A stretch of 64,000 nt of DNA. Origin: Desulfobulbaceae bacterium (GTDB lineage: Bacteria; Desulfobacterota; Desulfobulbia; Desulfobulbales; Desulfocapsaceae). The stretch covers positions 1-64,000 of the forward strand of contig JALSMA010000077.1 in the NCBI GenBank assembly GCA_026988015.1, written 5' to 3'. A program made the position numbers and the translations under genes. Within the stretch, counting starts at the first letter, position 1; each line of letters opens with the position of its first letter. Below the pieces are notes generated by a model. That model saw only the letters and a list, made by a program, of their open reading frames with translations, was not told the DNA's origin and made no database searches. Below, piece after piece: positions 21,828-30,369 of the stretch.

Positions 21828-22520
21828 TTAAGATTTGACCCTGAGACGGTTAATAATAACTGTTATGTCCTGGCCATCCTTGTGCATGGTCTGTTTACTA
21901 CCGGCAATGTCATATTCTTTTTTGGCCTCTTCCATGAAAAGCGGCAGGCATTTTCGTCGCGCATCATGGGCAAGATAGATCGTACCACCTGGCTTGAGAT
22001 ACTTTTTAAACACCTTAAGGAGTGGCTCAAAAAACTCTTCCCGAAACAGAACTTCAGCCGCTGTGATCACATCGAAAGGTTCCATTTCAGGCGGATTAAG
22101 CCAGTCAAGATGAGCACAGCGCACATTGCAGAGCCCAGAGGCAGCGACACTGACCTTCTGGAAGTCCATGATAATATCCTCAAAATCTGTAAGAGTGACA
22201 TCAAAGCCGCAAGCCGCCGCTGTAATCCCGGGAGCCCCGAGCCCTGCCCCTATCTCCAGCAAACTCTGCCCCTTAGCATCGGGTAATGATGTCAGGGCAT
22301 AAGAAAGAACCATGGCTGCCTCCCAGAGTTTTACCCAGAATGGAAACTCACTCACATCGGCAAAGGGATCCTTACCATCAAGAAACTCCTCAATATCTGC
22401 AACTTTCAAGAGACGAATTGTAGTATCTTTGACCTTTAACTTATCAAAATTTAACTTATATCTGGCACGCAGACGATTGTATATTTCACGTTCCACTTCA
22501 GGTAATGTTCTGATATCCAT
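21828..22520 (-). CDS. Class I SAM-dependent methyltransferase (METTL21-like)
   Basis: About 230 aa starting at MDIRTLPEVEREIYNR; the much longer open frame upstream is only the antisense-free continuation through uppP and is rejected. SAM-binding motif I is LLEIGAGLGAPGITAAACG, followed by the acidic motif II DVTLTDFEDI and VITAAEVLFREEFFEPLLK. The arrangement (preceding W/LWEAAMVLS helix) resembles lysine protein methyltransferases of the METTL20/21 group, but the substrate is unknown. Ten bp before the sirohaem gene, so likely in its operon. Confidence 0.85.
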   Translation of the reverse strand: MDIRTLPEVEREIYNRLRARYKLNFDKLKVKDTTIRLLKVADIEEFLDGKDPFADVSEFPFWVKLWEAAMVLSYALTSLPDAKGQSLLEIGAGLGAPGITAAACGFDVTLTDFEDIIMDFQKVSVAASGLCNVRCAHLDWLNPPEMEPFDVITAAEVLFREEFFEPLLKVFKKYLKPGGTIYLAHDARRKCLPLFMEEAKKEYDIAGSKQTMHKDGQDITVIINRLRVKS

Positions 22521-22546
22521 AATTATAATAAAAATTCTGTTAAATA

Positions 22547-23356
22547 TTAAGCAAGGATCAGGGTGTAAAACAGGCCGCCACTGGCAAGCACCAGACAATA
22601 ATAGCCAAAGTACTGCAGCCTGTTCCTGCGGATGACACCGAGAAGTAACATGATCGCCAGATAGCCGCAAACCGCTGATGTTGCAGTTCCTGCTAATATC
22701 ATCACCATGCTGTCTGCAGTTGGTGGATTTGCAACAAGCTCCCTGGATTGCAACACCACGGCACCAATAATTGCGGGAATAGACATAATAAATGAAAACC
22801 TGGCCACTGTTTCCCGATTGAGTCCTAAAAACATTCCAATGAAAATAGTCGAACCTGAGCGCGACAAACCTGGAAAGATAGCCATGGCTTGAGCACAACC
22901 GATGGCAAGTGCTCTAGGGCAGTTCAATTTTACGCTGGTCTCTTTAAGGTAAGGGGTCAGCGTCATGATAATCCCGGTAACAAAAAGCATGCTGTACACC
23001 AGAAGGATGCTACCAAAAAGCTGCTCAATATTGTTCTTTAAAAACAGCCCGATAACCACCGCCGGCAAGGTAGCCACAACCACATAGATATCCCACTGAT
23101 AATAACGTTTCACCTCATCATCTGCCTTTCCCCGCAACACAGCAAACGGCGCTTTCACCATCGCCGTCAGCTCTTTGCGAAAAACAATACAGATTGAAAC
23201 TAGGGTACCCAGATGAACAAAAACATCAAAGGCCAATCCCTGCTCCTGGAAATTCAGCAGTTTCGAAGCAAGCACCAGGTGTCCCGAACTTGAAATGGGC
23301 AGAAATTCCGTTAACCCCTGGAGAGCTCCCAACAATATTGCCTTAAGAATTTCCAA
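22547..23356 (-). CDS. uppP: Undecaprenyl-diphosphatase
   Basis: Product of 269 aa, BacA-type UppP. The first signature is ALQGLTEFLPISSSGHLVLA (active-site acidic cluster), the second is FPGLSRSGSTIFIGMFLGL with the catalytic Ser/Arg. About eight membrane helices. It recycles undecaprenyl pyrophosphate for peptidoglycan and LPS. The start is TTG at 23356 with AGAGGTG 5 nt upstream; no competing ATG fits. It heads a minus-strand run through the methyltransferase and tetrapyrrole genes. Confidence 0.95.
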   Translation of the reverse strand: MEILKAILLGALQGLTEFLPISSSGHLVLASKLLNFQEQGLAFDVFVHLGTLVSICIVFRKELTAMVKAPFAVLRGKADDEVKRYYQWDIYVVVATLPAVVIGLFLKNNIEQLFGSILLVYSMLFVTGIIMTLTPYLKETSVKLNCPRALAIGCAQAMAIFPGLSRSGSTIFIGMFLGLNRETVARFSFIMSIPAIIGAVVLQSRELVANPPTADSMVMILAGTATSAVCGYLAIMLLLGVIRRNRLQYFGYYCLVLASGGLFYTLILA

Positions 23357-23531
23357 ACTTTCACCTCTGGGTCAGAAACAGTACGAGATCGATTCTATCA
23401 AACAAATAGACCCCAATATACCACACAAATAACTACCGATATTCATTTCCGCAGTACCCCGATGAATCATCACGAAAACGGCACCATCGAACGCTGACGA
23501 ATTCAGAAAAATCAAAGCAGTTGCAAAAAAC

Positions 23532-23575
23532 TAAAAAAAAAAGGGCCGGTTGATAGTTGATATCAACCGGCCCTT
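23532..23575 (-). terminator. Rho-independent terminator of the small exported protein gene
   Basis: A perfect 15-bp stem (arms 23541-23555 and 23561-23575, 5-nt loop) followed on the minus strand by a run of nine or more T. It lies 32 bp after the stop of the gene at 23607. Confidence 0.92.
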
Positions 23576-23606
23576 GCAAGCTAACTAAAAAACAGGATTA
23601 TGTCAA

Positions 23607-23813
23607 TTAGCAACCCTCGATGGCTCCACCACCACTCGATTTAACTCTAACTTTCACGGCATCACCAGCTTTGAGGCTACCTGTCTTTTTGCAGGTCATA
23701 GTGACTTTGTTACCGTCAACAGAATCGACGGTGCATTTCAAGGTGGCAGCAACAGCTACAGAACTTACAGCAAAAGTAAGGGCCAATACTACAGATACAA
23801 TACCTTTTTTCAT
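23607..23813 (-). CDS. Small exported protein (68 aa) of unknown function
   Basis: ATG 23813 with GAGGAG 6-11 nt upstream. Residues 1-23 are a clean signal peptide (MKKGIVSVVLALTFAVSSVAVAA). The mature part is a tiny beta-rich domain (LKCTVDSVDGNKVTMTCKKTG...GDAVKVRVKS) with three cysteines, two placed to form a disulfide. The pattern resembles a small OB/SH3-like barrel. Own terminator downstream suggests a monocistronic gene. Function unknown. Confidence 0.85.
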   Translation of the reverse strand: MKKGIVSVVLALTFAVSSVAVAATLKCTVDSVDGNKVTMTCKKTGSLKAGDAVKVRVKSSGGGAIEGC

Positions 23814-24100
23814 GTGTCTTCTCCTCAATAACAGGTTTGTTTTGCTCCGGAACAATTCCAGAATTAAAGTACTACAAATTTGATGAATCAGTATAAAATC
23901 CAACCTTACAGTTGTCAACCTTATTCACTCAAAAATGAATGTAACTATTCAGCGCACCTGATATTCGTCCATTCTGCCTCTCTCGAACAGCATTAGTACG
24001 CTTCGAGGAACAGAAAGAACGAATATAAGAAACTCTGAACAGTCACGACCCGTGTTTTCTTCTGTTTCCTGTTATTACACTGAATGGTTACAAATGAATA

Positions 24101-24604
24101 CTAATTCATTATTTTTTTTATATCATTTTCCAGTACAACATGAGGTACATAGCCAGGATATTTCTTGACCACGGTCCCCTTACTGTTAATAAGAAAGGAG
24201 GTCGGAATACCCACTACACCACCAAAATCTCTGGCAGTTGATCCACCGGCCATAAGCACAGGATAATTAATAGAACGCTTTTCAACAAGTTTCCTTACAA
24301 TTCTGGGCCCACTTTCATCCACGGAAAGTGCAACCACTGAGAAACCTTTTCCCTCATAATCCGTCTGCAGCTTAATCAGAGCTGGGACCTCCTGCATACA
24401 GGGGGGACACCAGGTAGCAAAAAAGGTAACCAGCAGGGTCTTACCGAAGAACTGTTTACTGTCCACATCCTCACCGGTGACCACGTCCGGTAACACAAAA
24501 GAAGGCATCTTGGATGCGGCAATCACAGGGTGCACAGACATCGCGACAAGAAGGAACACAGCAAAAAACAGGCAAACAGGGCGAGTATATTTAATTTGTT
24601 TCAT
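24101..24604 (-). CDS. TlpA/ResA-type thioredoxin-fold protein
   Basis: About 167 aa from ATG 24604 (MKQIKYTRPVCLFF), with an N-terminal export or anchor helix through about residue 32. The thioredoxin fold carries the CPPC active site in FFATWCPPCMQEVPAL, and FGGVVGIPTSFLINSKGTVVKKYPGY with the cis-proline. Periplasmic thiol reductases of this kind keep apocytochrome haem-binding cysteines reduced. That would fit the ccsA-like gene nearby, but they are separate transcription units. An upstream in-frame ATG at 24679 is rejected because it hides the signal sequence. Confidence 0.88.
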   Translation of the reverse strand: MKQIKYTRPVCLFFAVFLLVAMSVHPVIAASKMPSFVLPDVVTGEDVDSKQFFGKTLLVTFFATWCPPCMQEVPALIKLQTDYEGKGFSVVALSVDESGPRIVRKLVEKRSINYPVLMAGGSTARDFGGVVGIPTSFLINSKGTVVKKYPGYVPHVVLENDIKKIMN

Positions 24605-24939
24605 ATAAATTGAATCCTCTGAGTTTTTTTTGTGTCGAAGTAAGTTATTATGACACGTAGTATACATCAAAATATGCAATAGTTAAAGAAAGTCAACCTG
24701 GACGCATCCCATTAAACAAGTATTTCCATGAGATATTCCCCCCAAACATTGCCCCATCAACCCGATATATTAGCAAATCCCCCCTATTTCCTAAAACATT
24801 GACTTTTTTCTCCGTAAATGCTGGCCGGATGACCTTTTTATGGTAAAGTAACAACAGATGAATACCGTACAGTAGTAAAACTAATATCGGCACTCTCAAT
24901 AATGCCACTCATATTATTCCATGTAACCACGATCTGACT
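24605..24939. other. Divergent intergenic region, 335 bp
   Basis: Lies between the TlpA-like gene (minus) and the surA-like gene (plus). It should hold both promoters. I see AT-rich sequence but no convincing -35/-10 pair, RNA motif or repeat. Confidence 0.5.
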
Positions 24940-25953
24940 ATGAACAAACTGTCCCGTTCCAGTATCCCCGCCATCACCACAATTCTCATTCTCCTGAGCC
25001 TCACAATATCTTCCGCTATCGCCACCCAACTGGTTGATCGGGTGGTGGCAGTCGTCAATGATGAAGTCATAACTATGTCTGAAGTCAATCAGGAAGGAGC
25101 TAAATATTTTAAAACAATTACTGAGAAAGCCCCCCCCGCACAGGTAGAAGATGCCCTCATCAGAGCCAGAGACGAGGTCCTCAATACCATTATAGATAAG
25201 AAATTAATCGCTCAGGAGGCTGAGAAACAGGGTGTTTCTGTTTCTGAAGCAGAAATCCAGGCAGCTGCAGAGCAGATGCTAATCAACAACAAAATGACCC
25301 GTGAAATGCTGGAATCACAACTGGCCCAGATGGGGATGGATTATAATGGTTACCTCAACACCCTGCGCAATCAGATTCTACAGACAAAACTGGTTAACTA
25401 CGAGATACGCTCCCGGATCATTATCACAGATGACATGATACTCGACTATTATGACACCAACTACATAAAGCATGTCAGTGACGGTGGCTACTATCTTATG
25501 CAGATGGGTTTTATCTGGGAAAAATCAAGAAACAACAGTTCGGATGCCGCCAAATATGCCGATAAGATGGATGCAAAAAAACGTGCTGAGCGTGTCCATG
25601 CGCTGGTCAAGAATGGCCAGGACTTCCGTACCCTGGCCCAGAAGTTTTCAGATCTTCCCTCTGCATCTGACGGTGGGGATCTGGGGGTGTTTCAAAAAGA
25701 GGACATGGCCCCCTATATGCAGCAGGCGGTTTTAGACCTGTCCCCTGGAGAGATCAGTGACGTGATCGAAACTCCTGCCGGATATCAGTTCTTCAAACTG
25801 CTCTCCAGCCAGGATGGGCAGATTGTTGTACAGGCCTCATTTGATGCTGTCAAAGAAGACATCAGAAACAAACTCTATGACGAAAGACTGAAAGAACAGT
25901 TCGATGAATGGGTCAAAAATATCAAAAAACGGGCCTATATCAAAAAGTTGTAA
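24940..25953 (+). CDS. SurA-like periplasmic peptidyl-prolyl isomerase/chaperone
   Basis: Product of 337 aa with a signal peptide (residues 1-29). The N-terminal chaperone part contains DRVVAVVNDEVITMSEV and IDKKLIAQEAEKQGVSVSEAEI, typical of the SurA N domain. One parvulin domain follows (about residues 180-300) with FSDLPSASDGGDLGVFQKEDM and SDVIETPAGYQFFKLL. SurA of enterics has two parvulin domains; one is normal for this lineage. It assists outer-membrane protein folding. First gene of a plus-strand set with the rodZ-like gene and recO. Confidence 0.9.
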   Translation: MNKLSRSSIPAITTILILLSLTISSAIATQLVDRVVAVVNDEVITMSEVNQEGAKYFKTITEKAPPAQVEDALIRARDEVLNTIIDKKLIAQEAEKQGVSVSEAEIQAAAEQMLINNKMTREMLESQLAQMGMDYNGYLNTLRNQILQTKLVNYEIRSRIIITDDMILDYYDTNYIKHVSDGGYYLMQMGFIWEKSRNNSSDAAKYADKMDAKKRAERVHALVKNGQDFRTLAQKFSDLPSASDGGDLGVFQKEDMAPYMQQAVLDLSPGEISDVIETPAGYQFFKLLSSQDGQIVVQASFDAVKEDIRNKLYDERLKEQFDEWVKNIKKRAYIKKL

Positions 25954-26056
25954 GTTTTCATTCCCCAAACTACAATACCAGACCAGCCCCCACGAAATTG
26001 CAGCACCTGACACAAAGAATTTTTAATATTATTTCTCATTTAGAGAGGCGACTACA

Positions 26057-26992
26057 ATGTCTCATGAAGACACCCAGGAAGAAAGACGATCTCTCGGTAC
26101 CTTCCTCCGGGAGCATCGCGAACAAAAAGGTTCCTCATTGGCCGAGGCAAGCGAGGCAACTAGAATTTCTCTGCCCATCCTGCGGGCCATGGAAGAAGAT
26201 GTCCATGACCTCCTGCCAGCAGAAGCATTCAGCCGTGGATTTTACTCTCTTTATGCGAGCTTTCTTGAACTTGACCCAAAAGAGGTCCTCGAGCGTCATG
26301 AAGCAGAAAAAGGACCCGACCAAAGATCTCTTAAGAGACCGGCAAAGCCACCTGTCAAAAAGAGTAAGAGCTTCACCAATTATGCTGAGCCTTCTTCCAT
26401 ATCACCAGCCACCAGCATGGGTATTTTTACCATCACTTGTATAATCCTGGTCGCAGGGCTCTGCTGGTACTTCAACTGGAACCCGATTAGCTACCTCAAC
26501 AACAGCAAGCTCCTGAATCCTATCACATCCACCCAGGAATACAGTCAAGATCCAGCACCACCGAGAACAGAAGAAGACACCACAAAACTCGTCCAAACCT
26601 CATATCCTGCTGCGCAACAGCTCACTACTGACGCAACTTCCGAATCAGCAGGCACAAACGAAGGTACCCTCGTCTCCGCAAATGAAGAGAAAATAACTTC
26701 AGAGAAACAATCCACTGAGACAGAAAATACTCCCCATGCTGCGGCCCCATATCAGCTTGAGATCTACTTCAATAATAGTGGAACCCTGAAGGTGGCTTTG
26801 GACAACGGTTTTGTGCTCGACAAGCACTACAACGAGGGCGAAACACTGCAGTGGGAAGTAGAAAAAAAGATTATTCTCGATATGCCGGAGAGCATCAGCG
26901 GAACTCTACGGCTTAACGGCATAGACATCCCCCTCCCCGAGGCCGAAAATGGACGTAGAATGCTTTCACTCCCCGAAGACCTTCTCGACTAA
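26057..26992 (+). CDS. RodZ-like protein: HTH, single membrane helix, periplasmic DUF4115
   Basis: Product of 311 aa. Residues about 10-75 form a RodZ-type helix-turn-helix (LGTFLREHREQKGSSLAEASEATRIS). One membrane helix lies around residues 122-140 (FTITCIILVAGLCWYF). A low-complexity Thr/Glu/Ser linker follows, then a C-terminal beta domain of DUF4115 type (QLEIYFNNSGTLKVALDNGF). RodZ links MreB to the cell-wall elongation machinery. The GAGAGG site precedes the ATG. The absence of mreB nearby leaves the role as an inference from domain order. Confidence 0.82.
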   Translation: MSHEDTQEERRSLGTFLREHREQKGSSLAEASEATRISLPILRAMEEDVHDLLPAEAFSRGFYSLYASFLELDPKEVLERHEAEKGPDQRSLKRPAKPPVKKSKSFTNYAEPSSISPATSMGIFTITCIILVAGLCWYFNWNPISYLNNSKLLNPITSTQEYSQDPAPPRTEEDTTKLVQTSYPAAQQLTTDATSESAGTNEGTLVSANEEKITSEKQSTETENTPHAAAPYQLEIYFNNSGTLKVALDNGFVLDKHYNEGETLQWEVEKKIILDMPESISGTLRLNGIDIPLPEAENGRRMLSLPEDLLD

Positions 26993-27026
26993 CTGTCTGC
27001 AATCACGCTAAAGTCAGCAGGAAACA

Positions 27027-27782
27027 GTGAGTCCCAAGCAACAGATCGAGTCAGCGGCCATTGTACTCGACTGCCGCGATCACGGAGAATCTGACATTAT
27101 TGTAACCTTTTTCTGTGAAAACCTCGGACGCCTCACTGGTATTGCCAAAGGTGCCAAAAGAAGCAAAAAACGTTTTGTCAACAAGCTGGAGATATTCAGC
27201 TCTCTACGCATTAGTCACACTCTTCCGGAAAACAACCGTCTAGTCTTTATTGCTGAAGCGGAACTCTTAGATGGCTTTCTCAATCTGCGAGAAAAGATTT
27301 CATGTTACACAACTGCAAGTGTTATCAGAGAACTCACCCTGCAGGCAACAAAGGAAGTTGAGGGGGATGAGGATCTCTACCCTTTGCTGATCTGGGCCCT
27401 CACCAGTCTCAACACCGATCGCTCGCCCCACCTAGTCCTGATCTTTTTTCTCATTCGATTTTTCAGTATAATTGGCTATGCCCCTCAGCTGAACTGCTGC
27501 CTGGGATGCGGCAAGGAAATTCTGCCCGCTGAAGATTACAGTTTTCTGGTGGCAGCTGCCGGGATCTATTGCAGCAAGTGCTGCGAAGGCAACCCTGCAG
27601 AAAGGATAAACCTTTCCCAAGGCACTTTGCATTCTCTATCAAGAGCCCTTACTCAACCACTGGCACGACTGAATCGCCTGCAACTCTCTGGGAACAGCCG
27701 ACAGGAAGCGCTGAGTTTCCTCCATTCTTATGGCCGCAGACTCTTCCAGCGTGAGATTGTATCCTGGACCTTTCTCCAATAG
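27027..27782 (+). CDS. recO: DNA repair protein RecO
   Basis: Product of 251 aa, normal RecO length. The N-terminal OB fold (ESAAIVLDCRDHGESDIIVTFF, GRLTGIAKGAKRSKKRF) is characteristic. A four-cysteine zinc motif is present (CCLGCG...CSKCC). RecO loads RecA onto SSB-coated DNA in the RecFOR pathway, so this genome carries RecFOR functions along with RecBCD. The start is GTG at 27027, preceded by AGCAGGAAA; no ATG competes. Confidence 0.93.
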   Translation: MSPKQQIESAAIVLDCRDHGESDIIVTFFCENLGRLTGIAKGAKRSKKRFVNKLEIFSSLRISHTLPENNRLVFIAEAELLDGFLNLREKISCYTTASVIRELTLQATKEVEGDEDLYPLLIWALTSLNTDRSPHLVLIFFLIRFFSIIGYAPQLNCCLGCGKEILPAEDYSFLVAAAGIYCSKCCEGNPAERINLSQGTLHSLSRALTQPLARLNRLQLSGNSRQEALSFLHSYGRRLFQREIVSWTFLQ

Positions 27783-27823
27783 TCGACAAAAAGGGTTATT
27801 TTTCAGGCACCAGAACCGGTACT

Positions 27824-28750
27824 TCACGGACAATAACGAACTTCGCCACTGTGCTCCACACTTTCCGTTCCGTCAGCGTGGAGCAGAACAAGCCCGCAGT
27901 CATTGCTTATCCCAGAAACCACTGCTTCGTACTGGGGGCTTTCCATAACATCATACCCAAAAATGACCCGCTGTCCCGGAGTATCTGAAAGCTCCTTCCA
28001 TCTCTTCAGAACAGGGTGCTCGTCAGTGTACTCCCTGAGACCACCACGCGCCAGCCACTGCTCTTCTTCATGAAACAGTAGTCCTGTGTAATATCGAAGC
28101 TTGGCAAAAAAAGACAGGGCAAAAGATGCCAAATCCACCTCGGCACCCAACACCTGTGCCAGTGAAATTGCACTGCCTTTCAATTCCGGTGGAAAACAAT
28201 CATTATTAAGATTCACCCCAAAGCCAAGAAGGTGATACTGCTCCCGATGCACAGGGCTACAGACCCCCTCGACAAGAAAACCGGCCAGTTTTTTTCCCTG
28301 CACCAGGACATCGTTCACCCAGCGAATGCTTGCATCAGAAGCACCTACCTGGCGCAACGCCTCGCAGCAGGCAATACCGGGTATCAATGGAAGAAAGTTT
28401 CTAAATTGGGGAAGAAGTGTATCGGCAAAAATAAGACATCCCCACAAGCCACCGGGCGGTGCATGCCAGGACCTGCTGAAACGACCCTTGGAAAGAGTCA
28501 GTGTGGATGCCAGAATCAGAGTACCATTGGCAACAGATCTCCGGGATTCTTCTCTCAGCCTGATATGTTCGCGCGCATGGTCCATGGCACGATCAAGGGA
28601 CGGGTAGACTCGGATAACCGACCCCAGACTGGCGCCATATCGAAACAGCTTTTCATTATCCCCAAGGCCTTCATTTTTCAGGCGGGGACGTTCAACAGTT
28701 ATGACATAATCATCAAGGACAGATGGACTGAGAAGCGTTAGATTGTCCAT
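27824..28750 (-). CDS. Biotin-protein ligase-like protein without the BirA DNA-binding domain
   Basis: Product of 308 aa. Biotin-protein ligase signatures: LSKGRFSRSWHAPPGGLWG (degenerate GRGRxGRxW biotin-AMP loop), RWVNDVLVQGKKLAGFLVE (canonical WPND...KKxxGxLvE) and FGVNLNND. The C-terminal small beta domain is present (RVIFGYDVMESPQYEAVVSGIS). There is no N-terminal HTH; instead about 75 residues of unrelated sequence precede the catalytic part. The loop has KGRFSR where GRGRxGR is expected, so activity may be altered. The gene upstream encodes a biotinyl/lipoyl-domain protein, a probable partner. Confidence 0.85.
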   Translation of the reverse strand: MDNLTLLSPSVLDDYVITVERPRLKNEGLGDNEKLFRYGASLGSVIRVYPSLDRAMDHAREHIRLREESRRSVANGTLILASTLTLSKGRFSRSWHAPPGGLWGCLIFADTLLPQFRNFLPLIPGIACCEALRQVGASDASIRWVNDVLVQGKKLAGFLVEGVCSPVHREQYHLLGFGVNLNNDCFPPELKGSAISLAQVLGAEVDLASFALSFFAKLRYYTGLLFHEEEQWLARGGLREYTDEHPVLKRWKELSDTPGQRVIFGYDVMESPQYEAVVSGISNDCGLVLLHADGTESVEHSGEVRYCP

Positions 28751-28840
28751 AAGAATATTTAGAACCGTTACTGAAGCAGAAAGGAGATATCACCCGCAGG
28801 TTCCATGCACCGGGGACAAAATACCAAGGCTTCCCTGATA

Positions 28841-29497
28841 CTATTCCTTCTGGTCCCAGTCCGCCTTCACCCTGGTGATGATTTTTTTGATGAGTGGCAG
28901 TTTCTCTGTGGGGCAGATCCCGATGAGCGGAGCACCCTGGTCAACCGAAACCCCGGGTTTAAAATAAACGGAATGAATAACTCCTTTTTCTCCACTATAG
29001 TAAACTGGCGTATCACGCTTCATCAGGGACATAATAATAATCTCATCACCCGGTTTAACAGAAACTTCGCGGGCACCTTTTTTTTCTATGCGGGACTGCA
29101 CATCAAGCGAGAAAAAGTATTTAGCCCGCTCCGGTGCCGGAAAGATGTAAAGGACCTCCTTGAGAATGGATTCGATAATCTCTTTTTTCTTCAACGGGTG
29201 CCTGATGGTCAGCAGTTTTGCACCAGCCTCCACAAAGCAACCTTCAAGTTCGCTACGTATGGAGGAAACAACACCATTGGTCAAAGCTGTGACCTTTTTG
29301 GGATTGTTCTCTCTGGTTATCTCAAAAAGAGCTGTACCGGGAACATGCTTCCATTCTCCGCTGACCGCATCAACACTACTCCCCTCTTCCACCAGAAACC
29401 TTATGACACCGGTATGGCTGGCGTAGATATCCACGTACTCATACGGATCAGAATGGTACTTCCCTAAAATTTCATCAAAATCTATTTCGTCAGACAT
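28841..29497 (-). CDS. Biotinyl/lipoyl-domain protein, probable acceptor of the adjacent ligase
   Basis: Product of 218 aa with no signal peptide. Two barrel-sandwich-like segments are visible: one near residues 22-95 (HTGVIRFLVEEGSSVDA...GTALFEI) and one near 145-200. The second has VKPGDEIIIMSLMKRDTPVY, then GEKGVIHSVYFKPGVSVDQG and APLIGI, the layout of a biotinyl domain with LMKR in place of AMKM, so the lysine for attachment is kept. No carboxylase or decarboxylase domain is attached. The ligase-like gene lies 90 bp downstream on the same strand. Confidence 0.78.
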   Translation of the reverse strand: MSDEIDFDEILGKYHSDPYEYVDIYASHTGVIRFLVEEGSSVDAVSGEWKHVPGTALFEITRENNPKKVTALTNGVVSSIRSELEGCFVEAGAKLLTIRHPLKKKEIIESILKEVLYIFPAPERAKYFFSLDVQSRIEKKGAREVSVKPGDEIIIMSLMKRDTPVYYSGEKGVIHSVYFKPGVSVDQGAPLIGICPTEKLPLIKKIITRVKADWDQKE

Positions 29498-29560
29498 TGT
29501 TTATATTCTTTTTTCTATCAGTGCTGGTCAGTGTCCGTCCGCTAATGAGCGGGCCACTAG

Positions 29561-30085
29561 TTAATGGGATGTTTCACCCACGGTCGCCCCATGTCCATCG
29601 GTATTGTCTCCGTGAACTACTGTTGCGTGGGCTTTAACTTCTGGTGCCTTGGCAAGCCGCATATCTACAATTCCACACTCAGAGCGAATAACACTGGAGC
29701 TGATAAACATTTTTTTGTAAAAAGTGAAGTTCTCTTTTGAGTGAGATTTCACTGTATTATAAACCACCCATTTGTCCCGCCCCTTTTCAACACCTGCAGC
29801 ATCAAAGAGTTTACAAAGGATAGCGATATTCTTCACATCACTGCCGCCACTGTTTTCAATAACAAAGGCAGCATCAACCATATGCCCATTTTCTGGAACC
29901 TTCACTGAAGAATCCACAAGGGTCACAATATCCTGCAAAGCAGCAGCAGAGTCAGAAACTGTAACCTCAGGCAACAACAGACCCGTCACTCCAGTAGCTG
30001 AAGCATTCAACCTGGTCACCGCAAAAGCCACAAGAATCAGAATAACTGCGCTGAGAGCAATATTTGCTAGAAACTTCCCATTCAT
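29561..30085 (-). CDS. Membrane-anchored protein of unknown function (174 aa)
   Basis: One N-terminal membrane helix or uncleaved signal (NIALSAVILILVAFAVT), then a periplasmic domain of about 145 residues. The segment VDAAFVIENSGGSDVKNIAILCKLFDAAGVEKGRDKWVVYN looks like the FxxxG/FN3-type beta sandwich seen in DUF3426/FxLYD-like domains, where a C-terminal immunoglobulin-like fold follows a single helix. His-rich tail (HATVVHGDNTDGHGATV). A GAGGAGGAG site precedes the ATG. Last gene before a divergent promoter region. Confidence 0.68.
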   Translation of the reverse strand: MNGKFLANIALSAVILILVAFAVTRLNASATGVTGLLLPEVTVSDSAAALQDIVTLVDSSVKVPENGHMVDAAFVIENSGGSDVKNIAILCKLFDAAGVEKGRDKWVVYNTVKSHSKENFTFYKKMFISSSVIRSECGIVDMRLAKAPEVKAHATVVHGDNTDGHGATVGETSH

Positions 30086-30242
30086 ACCAACTCCTCCTCT
30101 CTTCCTTAAGAGCTACCATTATGTGACAATGCAAATTTGAAACATATATTTTATACTGGGATAATCCAGTGTTGGCAAGCCTATTCGTGTTCGGCCACCT
30201 CCAGGCATGCAACTAACTGTAAGCATATGAAACGTTACACTC

Positions 30243-30254
30243 ACATGCGCATGT
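30243..30254. promoter_or_regulatory. 12-bp perfect palindrome in a divergent intergenic region
   Basis: ACATGCGCATGT is self-complementary and lies between the 174-aa membrane protein gene (minus) and cmoA (plus), about 115 bp before cmoA. It is a plausible protein-binding site; no regulator is identified. Confidence 0.25.
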
Positions 30255-30369
30255 CACAACTGACAGACTGCTTTTACAATTTAACGCTTTAAAGGCCAAA
30301 AAGACAATGGTATAAGAGACAAATATATTTCCCCAACCAAAGTAACCGGCAAACCTCAACTGGAATACT

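Noticed and set aside
22521..22898. An N-terminal extension that would make the methyltransferase 356 aa
   Set aside because: The extra residues come from DNA that codes for UppP in another frame; the methyltransferase fold begins at the ATG at 22520.
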